Shown one piece after another: positions 45,125 through 52,868 of a DNA stretch of 64,000 nt (its first letter is position 1; every line of letters starts with the position of its first letter). The stretch lies in contig NZ_JASC01000014.1 of the NCBI RefSeq assembly GCF_000622365.1, positions 744,001 to 808,000 on the forward strand, given 5' to 3'. Made by a program: the position numbers and the translations under genes. The notes beneath the pieces were generated by a model. It was given only the letters and a program-made list of their open reading frames with translations. It was not told the DNA's origin and made no database searches. The stretch is from Sulfitobacter noctilucae (lineage in GTDB: Bacteria; Pseudomonadota; Alphaproteobacteria; Rhodobacterales; Rhodobacteraceae).

Positions 45125-46624
45125 TTACTCCATCACGGGGATGGAGAATTCGCCACCTTCCTTGATGCCCGATGGCCAACGGGCAGTCACGGTTTTGGTG
45201 CGCGTGTAGAATTTGAACGCATCCGGCCCGTGCTGGTTCAAATCACCGAAGACAGATTTCTTCCAGCCGCCAAAGGTGTGGTACGCCAGCGGTACAGGGA
45301 TCGGCACGTTGATGCCGACCATACCGATGTTGATGCGGTTGGCAAAATCACGCGCGGCGTCGCCATCGCGGGTAAAGATCGCGGTGCCGTTGCCGTATTC
45401 ATGATCCATCGCCAGACCCAGTGCTTCTTCGTAGCTTTGGGCGCGGACACAGGTCAGGACAGGCCCGAAAATTTCCTGTTTGTAGATATCCATGTCCTTG
45501 GTGGCGCGGTCAAACAGGTGTGGCCCGATGAAATAGCCGTCCTCATAGCCTTGCAGTTTGAAATCACGTCCATCAACAACCAGTTCCGCGCCCTGATCGA
45601 TGCCGGTTTGTACCAGGCGTTCGATATTGGCCTTTGCCTGTGCGGTGACAACGGGGCCATAGTCGACATCCTTGCCGGAGGTATAGGGGCCAACTTTGAG
45701 CTTTTCGATGCGCGGGACCAGCTCTTTGATCAGCCTGTCGGCCGTTTCATCGCCCACGGGAACGGCGACGGAAATCGCCATGCAGCGCTCGCCTGCCGCA
45801 CCGTAGCCTGCACCCACAAGGGCGTCAGCCGCTTGGGCCATATCTGCGTCCGGCATAATGATCATATGGTTCTTGGCACCGCCAAAGCACTGCACACGTT
45901 TGCCGTTCGCACAGCCCGTCGCGTAGATATATTCCGCGATCGGCGTGGAGCCCACGAAGCCGACAGACTGGATGATTTCGTCGTGCAGGATGGCATCGAC
46001 GGCTTCTTTGTCGCCGTTCACGACTTGCAAGATGCCTTTCGGCAGGCCCGCTTCCTCGGCCAGTTCCGCCAACATCAGCGGTACGGAAGGGTCACGCTCT
46101 GACGGTTTGAGGATAAAGGCGTTGCCGCAAGCAATAGCGGGCGCGAACATCCACATGGGGATCATGGCGGGGAAGTTGAAGGGTGTGATGCCAGCGGTCA
46201 CGCCGAGGGCCTGCCGCATGGAATACATGTCGATGCCCGGGCCCGCACTGTCGGTATATTCGCCTTTCAGGAGTTGTGGCGCACCGATGCAGTATTCCAC
46301 AACTTCCAGCCCGCGCTGCACGTCGCCTGCGGCGTCGGGCAGGGTTTTGCCATGCTCGCGGCTGAGTGCTTCGGCAAGCTTGTCCATGTCGCGGTTCAGC
46401 AGCGTGACCAGTTTCATCAGCACACGGGCCCGGCGTTGCGGATTGGTGGCGGCCCATGCGGGCTGGGCGGCTTGGGCATGTGCCACGGCTTGGGCCATCT
46501 CTTCTTTTGATGCCAGCGGGCATTTGGCCTGCACTTCGCCTGTGGCGGGGTTCATCACGTCCGCAAAGCGGCCCGAGGTGCCTTTTACATGGGCGCCGTT
46601 GATGTAGTGGGTGAGTTCTTGCAT
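45125..46624 (-). CDS. mmsA: Methylmalonate-semialdehyde dehydrogenase (CoA-acylating)
   Basis: Aldehyde dehydrogenase of 499 residues that converts methylmalonate semialdehyde, the product of MmsB, to propionyl-CoA. Signatures are FPAMIPMWMFAPAIACGNAFILKPSERDPS, VGFVGSTPIAEYIYATG, KNHMIIMPDADMAQ, and the catalytic Cys in GAAGERCMAISVA; the CoA-acylating subgroup is indicated by INVPIPVPLAYHTFGGWKKS. It is the first gene of the minus-strand block, divergent from a LysR regulator. TTGCAAA repeats lie upstream. Confidence 0.96.
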   Translation of the reverse strand: MQELTHYINGAHVKGTSGRFADVMNPATGEVQAKCPLASKEEMAQAVAHAQAAQPAWAATNPQRRARVLMKLVTLLNRDMDKLAEALSREHGKTLPDAAGDVQRGLEVVEYCIGAPQLLKGEYTDSAGPGIDMYSMRQALGVTAGITPFNFPAMIPMWMFAPAIACGNAFILKPSERDPSVPLMLAELAEEAGLPKGILQVVNGDKEAVDAILHDEIIQSVGFVGSTPIAEYIYATGCANGKRVQCFGGAKNHMIIMPDADMAQAADALVGAGYGAAGERCMAISVAVPVGDETADRLIKELVPRIEKLKVGPYTSGKDVDYGPVVTAQAKANIERLVQTGIDQGAELVVDGRDFKLQGYEDGYFIGPHLFDRATKDMDIYKQEIFGPVLTCVRAQSYEEALGLAMDHEYGNGTAIFTRDGDAARDFANRINIGMVGINVPIPVPLAYHTFGGWKKSVFGDLNQHGPDAFKFYTRTKTVTARWPSGIKEGGEFSIPVME

Positions 46625-46657
46625 TGGGAATCCTCCTTATTTCTGCCGAGTGTAGTC

Positions 46658-46693
46658 TTGCAAAATGGCAAGGCAAAGAGGCAAGGTTGCAAA
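46658..46693. promoter_or_regulatory. TTGCAAA repeats between mmsA and the LysR gene
   Basis: TTGCAAAA (46658-46665) and TTGCAAA (46687-46693) in direct orientation, with GGCAAGG and AGGCAAGG copies between. They lie in the 126-bp divergent promoter region and resemble the TTTGCA repeats before the isobutyryl-CoA dehydrogenase gene. The binding protein is unknown; the adjacent LysR regulator is one candidate. Confidence 0.3.
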
Positions 46694-46750
46694 TTGGTTT
46701 TGCGTTTTTGCCTGTATCTCGGGCTGTACCGGGTATTTGTAAAAGGGTGA

Positions 46751-47656
46751 ATGGGGGGTGTGGTGCAGAATTGGGATGACCTGAGATTGTTTTTGGCGGT
46801 GGCACGCGCGCGCAGCCTGTCGGGGGCGGGTAAGGTCTTGCGGCTGGATCCTGCGACATTGGGACGCCGAGTTGCGCGGCTGGAAAAGACATTGAACGCG
46901 GCGCTTTTTGTGAAATCACCGCAGGGCTATGCGCTGACCGGGGTCGGGGAGCAATTGCTGGAGCGGGCCGAGGCGGCGGAGCAAGCGATGCGCCTTGCCA
47001 CGGCTGGTGTGCGTGCGCCGAACGAAGAATTGAGTGGTCAGGTGCGGATCGGGGCGCCTGACGGGGCGGCGAATTTTCTATTGCCACAGGTCTCTGCTGC
47101 CTTGGCGCAGGATCATCCGGCGCTGGATATTCAGATTGTTGCCTTGCCGCGGGTGTTTAACCTGTCGCGGCGCGAGGCGGATATGGCCATTGCGGTGAGC
47201 GCGCCCGATACGGGTCGGCTGATGGTGCAGAAGGTGACCTCTTACAAGCTGCATCTGGCGGCGGCGGAAACCTATCTTGAGGGGCATCCCGAAGTGCAGG
47301 GCGTGGCTGATCTGAAAGAACACCGGATCGTAGGGTATATTCCGGATATGATTTTTGACCGGGAGTTGGACTACCTTGCCGATCTGGGGCTGGGACGGGT
47401 GGCTGTGGCGTCAAATTCCGTCTCTGTCCAAAGCCAGATGATCCGGCAGGGGGCGGGAATCGGTGTCGTGCATGATTTTGCCCTGCCATTCCTGCCCGGC
47501 GTGCGGCGCATTCTGTCGGACAACGTGCATCTGGAGCGGGCATTTTATCTCATTCGCCATGCGGATGATCGCACCAACCAGAGATTGAGCCAGTTTGCCG
47601 AACTTTTATCAGCGGCTTTGCGGTCCGAAGTCGCGCGGCTTGAGGCAAAAGCTTGA
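46751..47656 (+). CDS. LysR family transcriptional regulator
   Basis: LysR-type regulator of about 301 residues: N-terminal winged helix (NWDDLRLFLAVARARSLSGAGKVLRLDPATLGRRVARLEKTLNAALF) and a periplasmic-binding-like effector domain. It is divergently transcribed from mmsA, so it probably controls valine degradation genes; this is inference from position. The start is uncertain: ATG 46751, or GTG 46760/46763, which would match the usual QNWDDLRLFL beginning. Confidence 0.9.
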   Translation: MGGVVQNWDDLRLFLAVARARSLSGAGKVLRLDPATLGRRVARLEKTLNAALFVKSPQGYALTGVGEQLLERAEAAEQAMRLATAGVRAPNEELSGQVRIGAPDGAANFLLPQVSAALAQDHPALDIQIVALPRVFNLSRREADMAIAVSAPDTGRLMVQKVTSYKLHLAAAETYLEGHPEVQGVADLKEHRIVGYIPDMIFDRELDYLADLGLGRVAVASNSVSVQSQMIRQGAGIGVVHDFALPFLPGVRRILSDNVHLERAFYLIRHADDRTNQRLSQFAELLSAALRSEVARLEAKA

Positions 47657-47719
47657 CAGGACATGAGGTTGTGGCGGACGCTGGAAGGCAGAAGACAAAC
47701 CTGAAAAGCGAGGGACGCC

Positions 47720-48154
47720 ATGCTGGTTGCACAAATCTTGAAATCGAAGTCCGACGAAAGGGTTGTCACATCGCCGCCCAGCATGCTGATATCGGAGGCT
47801 GCGGCGGAACTGTCGGCCAAGCGGATCGGTACGCTGGTGATCTCGTCCGATGGCAAGACGCCGTTGGGCATTCTGTCCGAGCGGGACATCGTACGGGAGC
47901 TGGGCAAGCAAGGGGCAGGGTGCCTGACACAGACGGTGGACAAGTTGATGACATCCAAACTGGTCACTTGCGGGTTGGAAGATCGCGCCGATGCGATCCT
48001 TGAGCTGATGACCGAAGGGCGCTTCCGTCACATGCCGGTGCTGGAAGGCGGGGCCTTGGTCGGGCTGATTTCATTGGGCGACGTGGTCAAAGCGCGGTTG
48101 ATGGAACTTGCGATGGAGAAAAATGCGCTTGAAGGGATGATCATGGGCCATTGA
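47720..48154 (+). CDS. CBS domain-pair protein
   Basis: Protein of 144 residues made of two CBS domains, which bind adenosyl compounds. The first runs about 10-68 (VVTSPPSMLISEAAAELSAKRIGTLVIS, GILSERDIVRELG) and the second about 76-135 (KLVTCGLEDRADAILELMTEGRFRHMPVLEGGALVGLISLGDVV). Similar stand-alone CBS proteins are often of unknown regulatory role. The gene lies between the LysR gene and coaD; SD GAGGGA precedes ATG 47720. Confidence 0.92.
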   Translation: MLVAQILKSKSDERVVTSPPSMLISEAAAELSAKRIGTLVISSDGKTPLGILSERDIVRELGKQGAGCLTQTVDKLMTSKLVTCGLEDRADAILELMTEGRFRHMPVLEGGALVGLISLGDVVKARLMELAMEKNALEGMIMGH

Positions 48155-48228
48155 TCCGGGATACTGGGTTGCACCCCAAGGCGCAGCATGCTTGCTTGCG
48201 CCGAAGATAGGATAGTCAGGATCGAACC

Positions 48229-48723
48229 ATGCGTATTGGCCTTTACCCAGGCACTTTTGACCCCATCACTTTGGGTCATATCGACATCATCCGCCGTGCG
48301 GCCACTTTGGTCGACAAGTTGGTGATTGGCGTGGCGATCAACCGCGACAAGGGGCCGCTGTTCTCGCTTGAAGAGCGGGTGGCCATGATCGAGGCGGAAT
48401 GTGAAATCCTCGCTGGGTCCACCGGCATCGAAATTGTGGTGCACCCTTTCGAAAATCTGTTGATCAATTGCGCCCGCGATGTTGGTGCGCAAATGATTGT
48501 GCGCGGTCTGCGGGCCGTGGCGGATTTTGAGTACGAATATCAGATGGTTGGCATGAACCGACAGCTTGATACCTCGGTCGAGACGGTTTTTCTGATGGCA
48601 GAGGCCCAGCATCAGGCGATTGCCAGCAAGCTGGTCAAAGAAATTGCGCGGCTGGAAGGCGACATCAGCAAATTCGTGACGCCCAATGTGGATAAGGCAG
48701 TGCGCGGCAAATTCGCGGACTAG
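48229..48723 (+). CDS. coaD: Phosphopantetheine adenylyltransferase
   Basis: CoaD (164 residues) makes dephospho-CoA from 4'-phosphopantetheine and ATP in coenzyme A synthesis. The nucleotidyltransferase motif is GTFDPITLGHIDIIRRAATL (residues 8-27, with TLGH at 14-17), and VRGLRAVADFEYEYQMVGMNRQL and the SSxVKE-like SKLVKEIARLEGDI are present. The stop codon overlaps the gap stop on the opposite strand: the two converging genes share CTAG at 48720-48723. Confidence 0.97.
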   Translation: MRIGLYPGTFDPITLGHIDIIRRAATLVDKLVIGVAINRDKGPLFSLEERVAMIEAECEILAGSTGIEIVVHPFENLLINCARDVGAQMIVRGLRAVADFEYEYQMVGMNRQLDTSVETVFLMAEAQHQAIASKLVKEIARLEGDISKFVTPNVDKAVRGKFAD

Positions 48724-49724
48724 AGTAGGCGGGCCATCACGCCGGCGGTGTCCAGCATCCGGTTGGAAAACGCCCATTCGTTGTCATACCACGCCAAGAC
48801 ACGCGCTTGAGTTCCCGCCTGAACCGATGTTTGATCGGTGGCGACAATGGCGCTGGCCGGGTCTCCTGCAAAATCCACAGACACAAGTTTGCGGTTGGTT
48901 GTATCCAATACGCCGCGCATGGGACCTGAGGCGGCTTTTCGCATCACTTCGTTGACCTCGTTCACGTCCGTCGCTCGGTCCAATTCGACAACCAAATCAC
49001 AACAGGAGACATTTGGTGTCGGCACGCGGATCGCGGTGCCGGTGATGCATCCAGCCAGATCAGGAAGCACCAAGCCCAGCGTTTCTGCCGCGCCGGTGGT
49101 CGTGGGGATCATCGACAGCCCGGCCGCCCGCCCGCGGGAGAGGTCTGTGTGGGCTTGATCATGTAAAGGTTGGGCGCCGGTGTAACTGTGCACCGTGGTC
49201 ATATGGCCCCGCTGGATGCCAAAGGCCTGTTGCAGTACTTGCACCACCGGCACCAGACAATTCGTGGTGCAAGATGCATTGCTGACAAGGACATCATCGG
49301 CCGTGATCAGATCGTGATTCACGCCGTAAACGATTGTTTTTATTGCCCCCTGCGCCGCGGGTGCAGAGAGCAGCACGCGCCGCGCACCGGCGGCGAGATG
49401 CAGGGCGGCGCGATCTTTTGTCAGGAAATAGCCGCTGCATTCCAGAACGATGTCCACGTCATCCCAGGGCAGTTCTTCCGGCGATGACGCCGCCGTCAGG
49501 CGGATGGGGCCTGCGCCCACGTCAAGGGTCTGGTCTTCTATGCGCATAGGGCCGCGATATCGACCGTGAAGGGAATCGAATTCGAACAGATGTGCCAAGG
49601 TCTTTGCTGGTACCGGATCGTTGATTGCGACGACCTGAAACTGCGTGGACTCTCGTGCCATCAGTGCGCGTAACACTGTGCGGCCAATCCGACCGAAGCC
49701 ATTTATTGCAAGGGTAACCGTCAT
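48720..49724 (-). CDS. gap: Glyceraldehyde-3-phosphate dehydrogenase, NAD-type
   Basis: Type I GAPDH of 334 residues that oxidises glyceraldehyde 3-phosphate to 1,3-bisphosphoglycerate. Rossmann motif INGFGRIGRTVLRAL; catalytic Cys in SNASCTTNC; substrate residues in SYTGAQPLHDQAHTD and IPTTTGAAET. The dinucleotide pocket has VVAINDPV, with Asp at residue 36, which normally gives NAD specificity. ATG 49724 is used (a GTG precedes it). It is the more diverged of the two GAPDH genes. Head-to-tail with a second gap gene, with a small membrane protein gene between. Confidence 0.96.
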   Translation of the reverse strand: MTVTLAINGFGRIGRTVLRALMARESTQFQVVAINDPVPAKTLAHLFEFDSLHGRYRGPMRIEDQTLDVGAGPIRLTAASSPEELPWDDVDIVLECSGYFLTKDRAALHLAAGARRVLLSAPAAQGAIKTIVYGVNHDLITADDVLVSNASCTTNCLVPVVQVLQQAFGIQRGHMTTVHSYTGAQPLHDQAHTDLSRGRAAGLSMIPTTTGAAETLGLVLPDLAGCITGTAIRVPTPNVSCCDLVVELDRATDVNEVNEVMRKAASGPMRGVLDTTNRKLVSVDFAGDPASAIVATDQTSVQAGTQARVLAWYDNEWAFSNRMLDTAGVMARLL

Positions 49725-49857
49725 CACGCCGCCTTTTGATCAAATTTCTGAACGGAGGATGGCGGCAAGCCACCGCAAGTCAACGGCTGTAGATCGGGAA
49801 AAAAGTACCGATACAATTTAAGATAGGCCGTGACTTCGAAGAGAGGGCAGGACCGGA

Positions 49858-50001
49858 TCAGCGCCAGAAGGCGATCCACTCGATCAGTTCAAACATCTTT
49901 TTGCCGAGAAAGATCATATGCTCTGTCCCATAGAACAGAACATCGACCACAACAGCAGAAACAAGCAACAGGGCAAGGATGGCTGCGATGGTGTTGGTCA
50001 A
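49858..50001 (-). CDS. Small membrane protein between the two gap genes
   Basis: A 47-residue ORF in the 364-bp gap between the two gap genes, starting with TTG at 50001 (GGAG eight bases before it). The N-terminal part is one hydrophobic span (TIAAILALLLVSAVVVDVLFY, residues about 4-24), then HMIFLGKKMFELIEWIAFWR, an amphipathic Trp/Arg-ended tail. I recall proteins of this size and ending in many roseobacters at this locus, so the gene is probably real. The function is unknown; the position between glycolytic genes may be coincidental. The start codon is unusual. Confidence 0.65.
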   Translation of the reverse strand: MTNTIAAILALLLVSAVVVDVLFYGTEHMIFLGKKMFELIEWIAFWR

Positions 50002-50088
50002 GTGAAAAGCTCCGGCAGGGGTGTGCCCGATATGACAGGGGCGACGGGGCCGCGCAAGTCGCGGGCGCGGCCCTGACCGGAAGGCTGG

Positions 50089-51090
50089 TTAATCCAACTG
50101 ACCCATAGCAACGGCCACATCTGCCATACGAACAGAGAACGCCCATTCGTTGTCGTACCATGCCAAGACCCGCACCGTACGGCCTGCTACTACGATGGTC
50201 TGGTCCGGCGCAAAGATGCAGCTTTCCTCGGTGTGGTTAAAATCGACGCTGACCTTCTGCTCCGGGTCATAGCCCATTACGCCCTTCATATGCCCTTTGG
50301 CGGCGGCTTTGGCAGCGGCGTTAACCTCTTCGACGGTCACATCGCGCGAGGCGGTAAAGGTCAGGTCCACGGCAGAAACATTCGGCGTTGGCACGCGCAT
50401 GGCAGTGCCGTCGAGCTTGCCCTTCATTGCCGGATATACATTGCCCAAGGCTTTGGCTGCCCCTGTTGACGTGGGGATCAGCGACATCGCAGCGGCCCGC
50501 GCGCGGTATAGATCAGCGTGGCGACGGTCCAGCGTGGGCTGGTCGCCCGTGTAGCTGTGAATGGTTGTCATCAGACCGCTCTCGATGCCGATGGCCTCGT
50601 GCATGACCTTGGCAAGCGGGGCAAGACAGTTCGTGGTGCAGGACCCGTTCGAGATCATTTTGTCAGTGGCGACCATCGTGTCATGGTTCACACCGTAAAC
50701 GACTGTGCGATCGACGTTCTTGCCCGGAGCGGATAGCAGCACGCGCTTGGCTCCCTGCTTCAGGTGCACGTTTGCCTTGTTGCCATCGTTGAACTGGCCG
50801 GTGCATTCAAGAACCACATCGCAGCCGCTCCAGTCGAGCTCTTCCAAGCGATAGGACGACATGACGTCGATGTCATTCTGGCCGAGGTTCAGATACCCGT
50901 CTTCGATCCGGACTTCGCCGGGAAACCGCCCATGCACCGAATCGTATCTCAGCAAGTGGGCTGCGGTTTCCAGCGGGCCGGTTGCGTTCAGCTTGACCAC
51001 TTCAATGTCTTTACGCCCCGATGCCGCGATATGGCTCAGTGTGCAGCGGCCAATGCGGCCAAATCCGTTGATGCCAACTTTAATGGTCAT
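50089..51090 (-). CDS. gapB: Glyceraldehyde-3-phosphate dehydrogenase, possible NADP-type
   Basis: Type I GAPDH of 333 residues, canonical length. INGFGRIGRCTLSHI, catalytic Cys in SNGSCTTNC, SYTGDQPTLDRRHAD, IPTSTGAAKAL and NEWAFSVRM are all present. The cofactor pocket reads VVKLNATGPLE: Ala36 replaces the Asp that sets NAD preference, as in NADP-linked GapB of Bacillus subtilis (INASYD). This copy may therefore work with NADP, as in gluconeogenesis; biochemical proof is needed. The upstream region carries two palindromic operators (51182-51210). Confidence 0.95.
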   Translation of the reverse strand: MTIKVGINGFGRIGRCTLSHIAASGRKDIEVVKLNATGPLETAAHLLRYDSVHGRFPGEVRIEDGYLNLGQNDIDVMSSYRLEELDWSGCDVVLECTGQFNDGNKANVHLKQGAKRVLLSAPGKNVDRTVVYGVNHDTMVATDKMISNGSCTTNCLAPLAKVMHEAIGIESGLMTTIHSYTGDQPTLDRRHADLYRARAAAMSLIPTSTGAAKALGNVYPAMKGKLDGTAMRVPTPNVSAVDLTFTASRDVTVEEVNAAAKAAAKGHMKGVMGYDPEQKVSVDFNHTEESCIFAPDQTIVVAGRTVRVLAWYDNEWAFSVRMADVAVAMGQLD

Positions 51091-51181
51091 GTGTGAAGTC
51101 CCTTCGGGGTGGATGCTTGGCCGCTCTATAGCTGGGTGGCGGGCAAAGGTTAAAGGGCCAAAGGGGTTGGATAAGTCTCTG

Positions 51182-51210
51182 TTAGCGCTAAATATTCATG
51201 TTAGCGATAA
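51182..51210. promoter_or_regulatory. Two LacI-type operators between gapB and the DUF808 gene
   Basis: A perfect palindrome TTAGCGCTAA (51182-51191) and a second copy TTAGCGATAA (51201-51210), 19 bp apart, both preceded by TG. The central CG is typical of LacI-family operators; CceR, which controls central carbon genes in Rhodobacter, is a candidate. They overlap a possible promoter (TTGGAT 51167-51172 and an AT-rich TAAATA 51189-51194). Confidence 0.5.
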
Positions 51211-51277
51211 AGTCGGGGGGTTGCTTGACCGGCAAGAGGCGCTAGGAAGAGTAGAACGGTGATAAGGAGCCTTCGAG

Positions 51278-52258
51278 ATGAGCGGATTGATTGCATTGTT
51301 GGACGATGTGGCAGCAATTGCCAAAGTTGCGGCCTCTTCCATTGACGATGTCATCGGACAGGCTGCAAAGGCCGGGACCAAGGCCGCCGGTGCCGTAATC
51401 GACGATGCCGCCGTGACGCCGAAATACGTACAGGGGTTCGAGGCCAGCCGCGAATTGCCGGTGATCTGGCGGATCACCAAAGGCAGTCTCAAGAACAAAC
51501 TGGTCTTCTTGCTGCCGGCTGGCCTGGCGCTGTCTGCCTTTGCGCCTTGGGCCATTGCACCGCTGCTTATGTTGGGCGGTGCCTATCTGTGCTTTGAAGG
51601 GGCCGAGAAGGTGGCCCACGCCTTGGGGTGGGCACACGGCCATGAAGATTTCGCACATAAGGAAGAGGTCATAGAAGACCCCGCGCATCTTGAAGAGCAA
51701 AAAGCGCAGGGTGCGATCAAAACGGATTTCATCCTGTCAGCAGAAATTATGACGATTGCCCTATCCGCCATCCCAACCAGCACATTCTGGATGGAGGCCG
51801 CAACGCTGGCTGCCGTGGCCGTTATGATCACTGTGGCGGTCTATGGATCGGTGGCGATCATTGTGAAGATGGATGATCTGGGGCTGGTCATGGCCAACAA
51901 GGGGCGATTGGGCCTCACGCGCACCTTGGGCCGAGCCATTGTGCGCGGGATGCCGGGGTTCCTGAAACTGCTGACAATTGTTGGCACGGCAGCGATGCTG
52001 TGGGTCGGTGGGTCGATCATCGTCCACGGGCTGGAAGAATTGGGGCTCGGCACGTTGGGTCATTGGATCCATGACGCAGCCTATGCCGTTGCCCACATGG
52101 TGCCGCCCGCGATTGAAGGCGCGACCGAGTGGGTCGCCAAAGCTGCAATGGACGGTGTCTTTGGTTTGGCGCTGGGGCTGCTGCTGATCCCGATCGGGGA
52201 AAAGATTGTCACCCCCGCGTGGCGCGCCATTTTTGCAAGAAAGCCAAAAAAGGCATAG
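51278..52258 (+). CDS. DUF808 family membrane protein (YedI-like)
   Basis: Membrane protein of 326 residues of the DUF808/YedI family. The N-terminal LIALLDDVAAIAKVAASSIDDV and KYVQGFEASRELPVIWRITKGSLKNKL are conserved, followed by about six hydrophobic spans (LPAGLALSAFAPWAIAPLLMLGGAYL, IMTIALSAIPTS and others) and a closing GLALGLLLIPIGEKI. The function is unknown. It is divergent from gapB, sharing a short intergenic region with two operators, so the two may be regulated together. SD AAGGAG precedes ATG 51278. Confidence 0.9.
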   Translation: MSGLIALLDDVAAIAKVAASSIDDVIGQAAKAGTKAAGAVIDDAAVTPKYVQGFEASRELPVIWRITKGSLKNKLVFLLPAGLALSAFAPWAIAPLLMLGGAYLCFEGAEKVAHALGWAHGHEDFAHKEEVIEDPAHLEEQKAQGAIKTDFILSAEIMTIALSAIPTSTFWMEAATLAAVAVMITVAVYGSVAIIVKMDDLGLVMANKGRLGLTRTLGRAIVRGMPGFLKLLTIVGTAAMLWVGGSIIVHGLEELGLGTLGHWIHDAAYAVAHMVPPAIEGATEWVAKAAMDGVFGLALGLLLIPIGEKIVTPAWRAIFARKPKKA

Positions 52259-52444
52259 TTTGCGAATGGCGCGCAGCCCGGTCTAAATAGGGGCAGGTAT
52301 GTCGCGTGGACCCACTGCATCAAGGCAGGGTCTATTCATTGCTTTATTGGGTTGGGCGTACACTACCCACACGCAAGCGCACTCTCGCTCGTTTCCTCAA
52401 CAGGTGATGATTACAACTGCTCGGTGGGATCCGCTGTCGAGCGC

Positions 52445-52633
52445 TTAGTTGCTGGAGACGGTTTTCCAGATAAACGGACGCAAAGCCGTACCTGCTATCA
52501 CGATCATCATCGCGATATGACCTGAAAGAATATAGGCCACAAAAGCTTCCAAAAAGCTGCCACCCATCACCAGCCACACGGTAGCTGTCGTCAGACCTGC
52601 AAAGAATGCAGTGAATAAAAGTGCTACCGACAT
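52445..52633 (-). CDS. Small hypothetical membrane protein
   Basis: A 62-residue ORF with two hydrophobic segments (LLFTAFFAGLTTATVWLVMGG and FVAYILSGHIAMMIVIAGTAL) and a charged end. ATG 52633 has AAAGGG upstream; the extended start at 52648 is unlikely. It is flanked by gaps with no gene (52259-52444 and 52649-52868). I do not recognise a family. Composition is that of a membrane protein, which supports it as real, but there is no homologue I can name. Confidence 0.6.
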   Translation of the reverse strand: MSVALLFTAFFAGLTTATVWLVMGGSFLEAFVAYILSGHIAMMIVIAGTALRPFIWKTVSSN

Positions 52634-52819
52634 GCAATCCCTTTCCAAACTTAACGCCTGCTTACAATCTAGCAGTGGTCTCTCTAACGAAGCGTTAAGG
52701 AGATGTATTCAACTCTAGGTTGGCTTTACCAAAAGAGCGACACGTTTCAGAAGAAAAAGAGAGTTTCGGCAAGTATGTGCCTGTTTGGGCAACATAGATG
52801 CGCCGAATTATGCCTAAAT

Positions 52820-52853
52820 CCTGCCCCGCTCCATTAACAAAGAGCGGGGCAGG
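52820..52853 (-). terminator. Hairpin downstream of tkt
   Basis: A perfect 12-bp inverted repeat, CCTGCCCCGCTC (52820-52831) and GAGCGGGGCAGG (52842-52853), 10-base loop. It lies 15 bp after the tkt stop. The U-tract is poor (ATTTAG on the minus strand), so it may act as a 3' stabiliser or terminate with help. Confidence 0.6.
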
Positions 52854-52868
52854 TTAGTTATATTCGGT

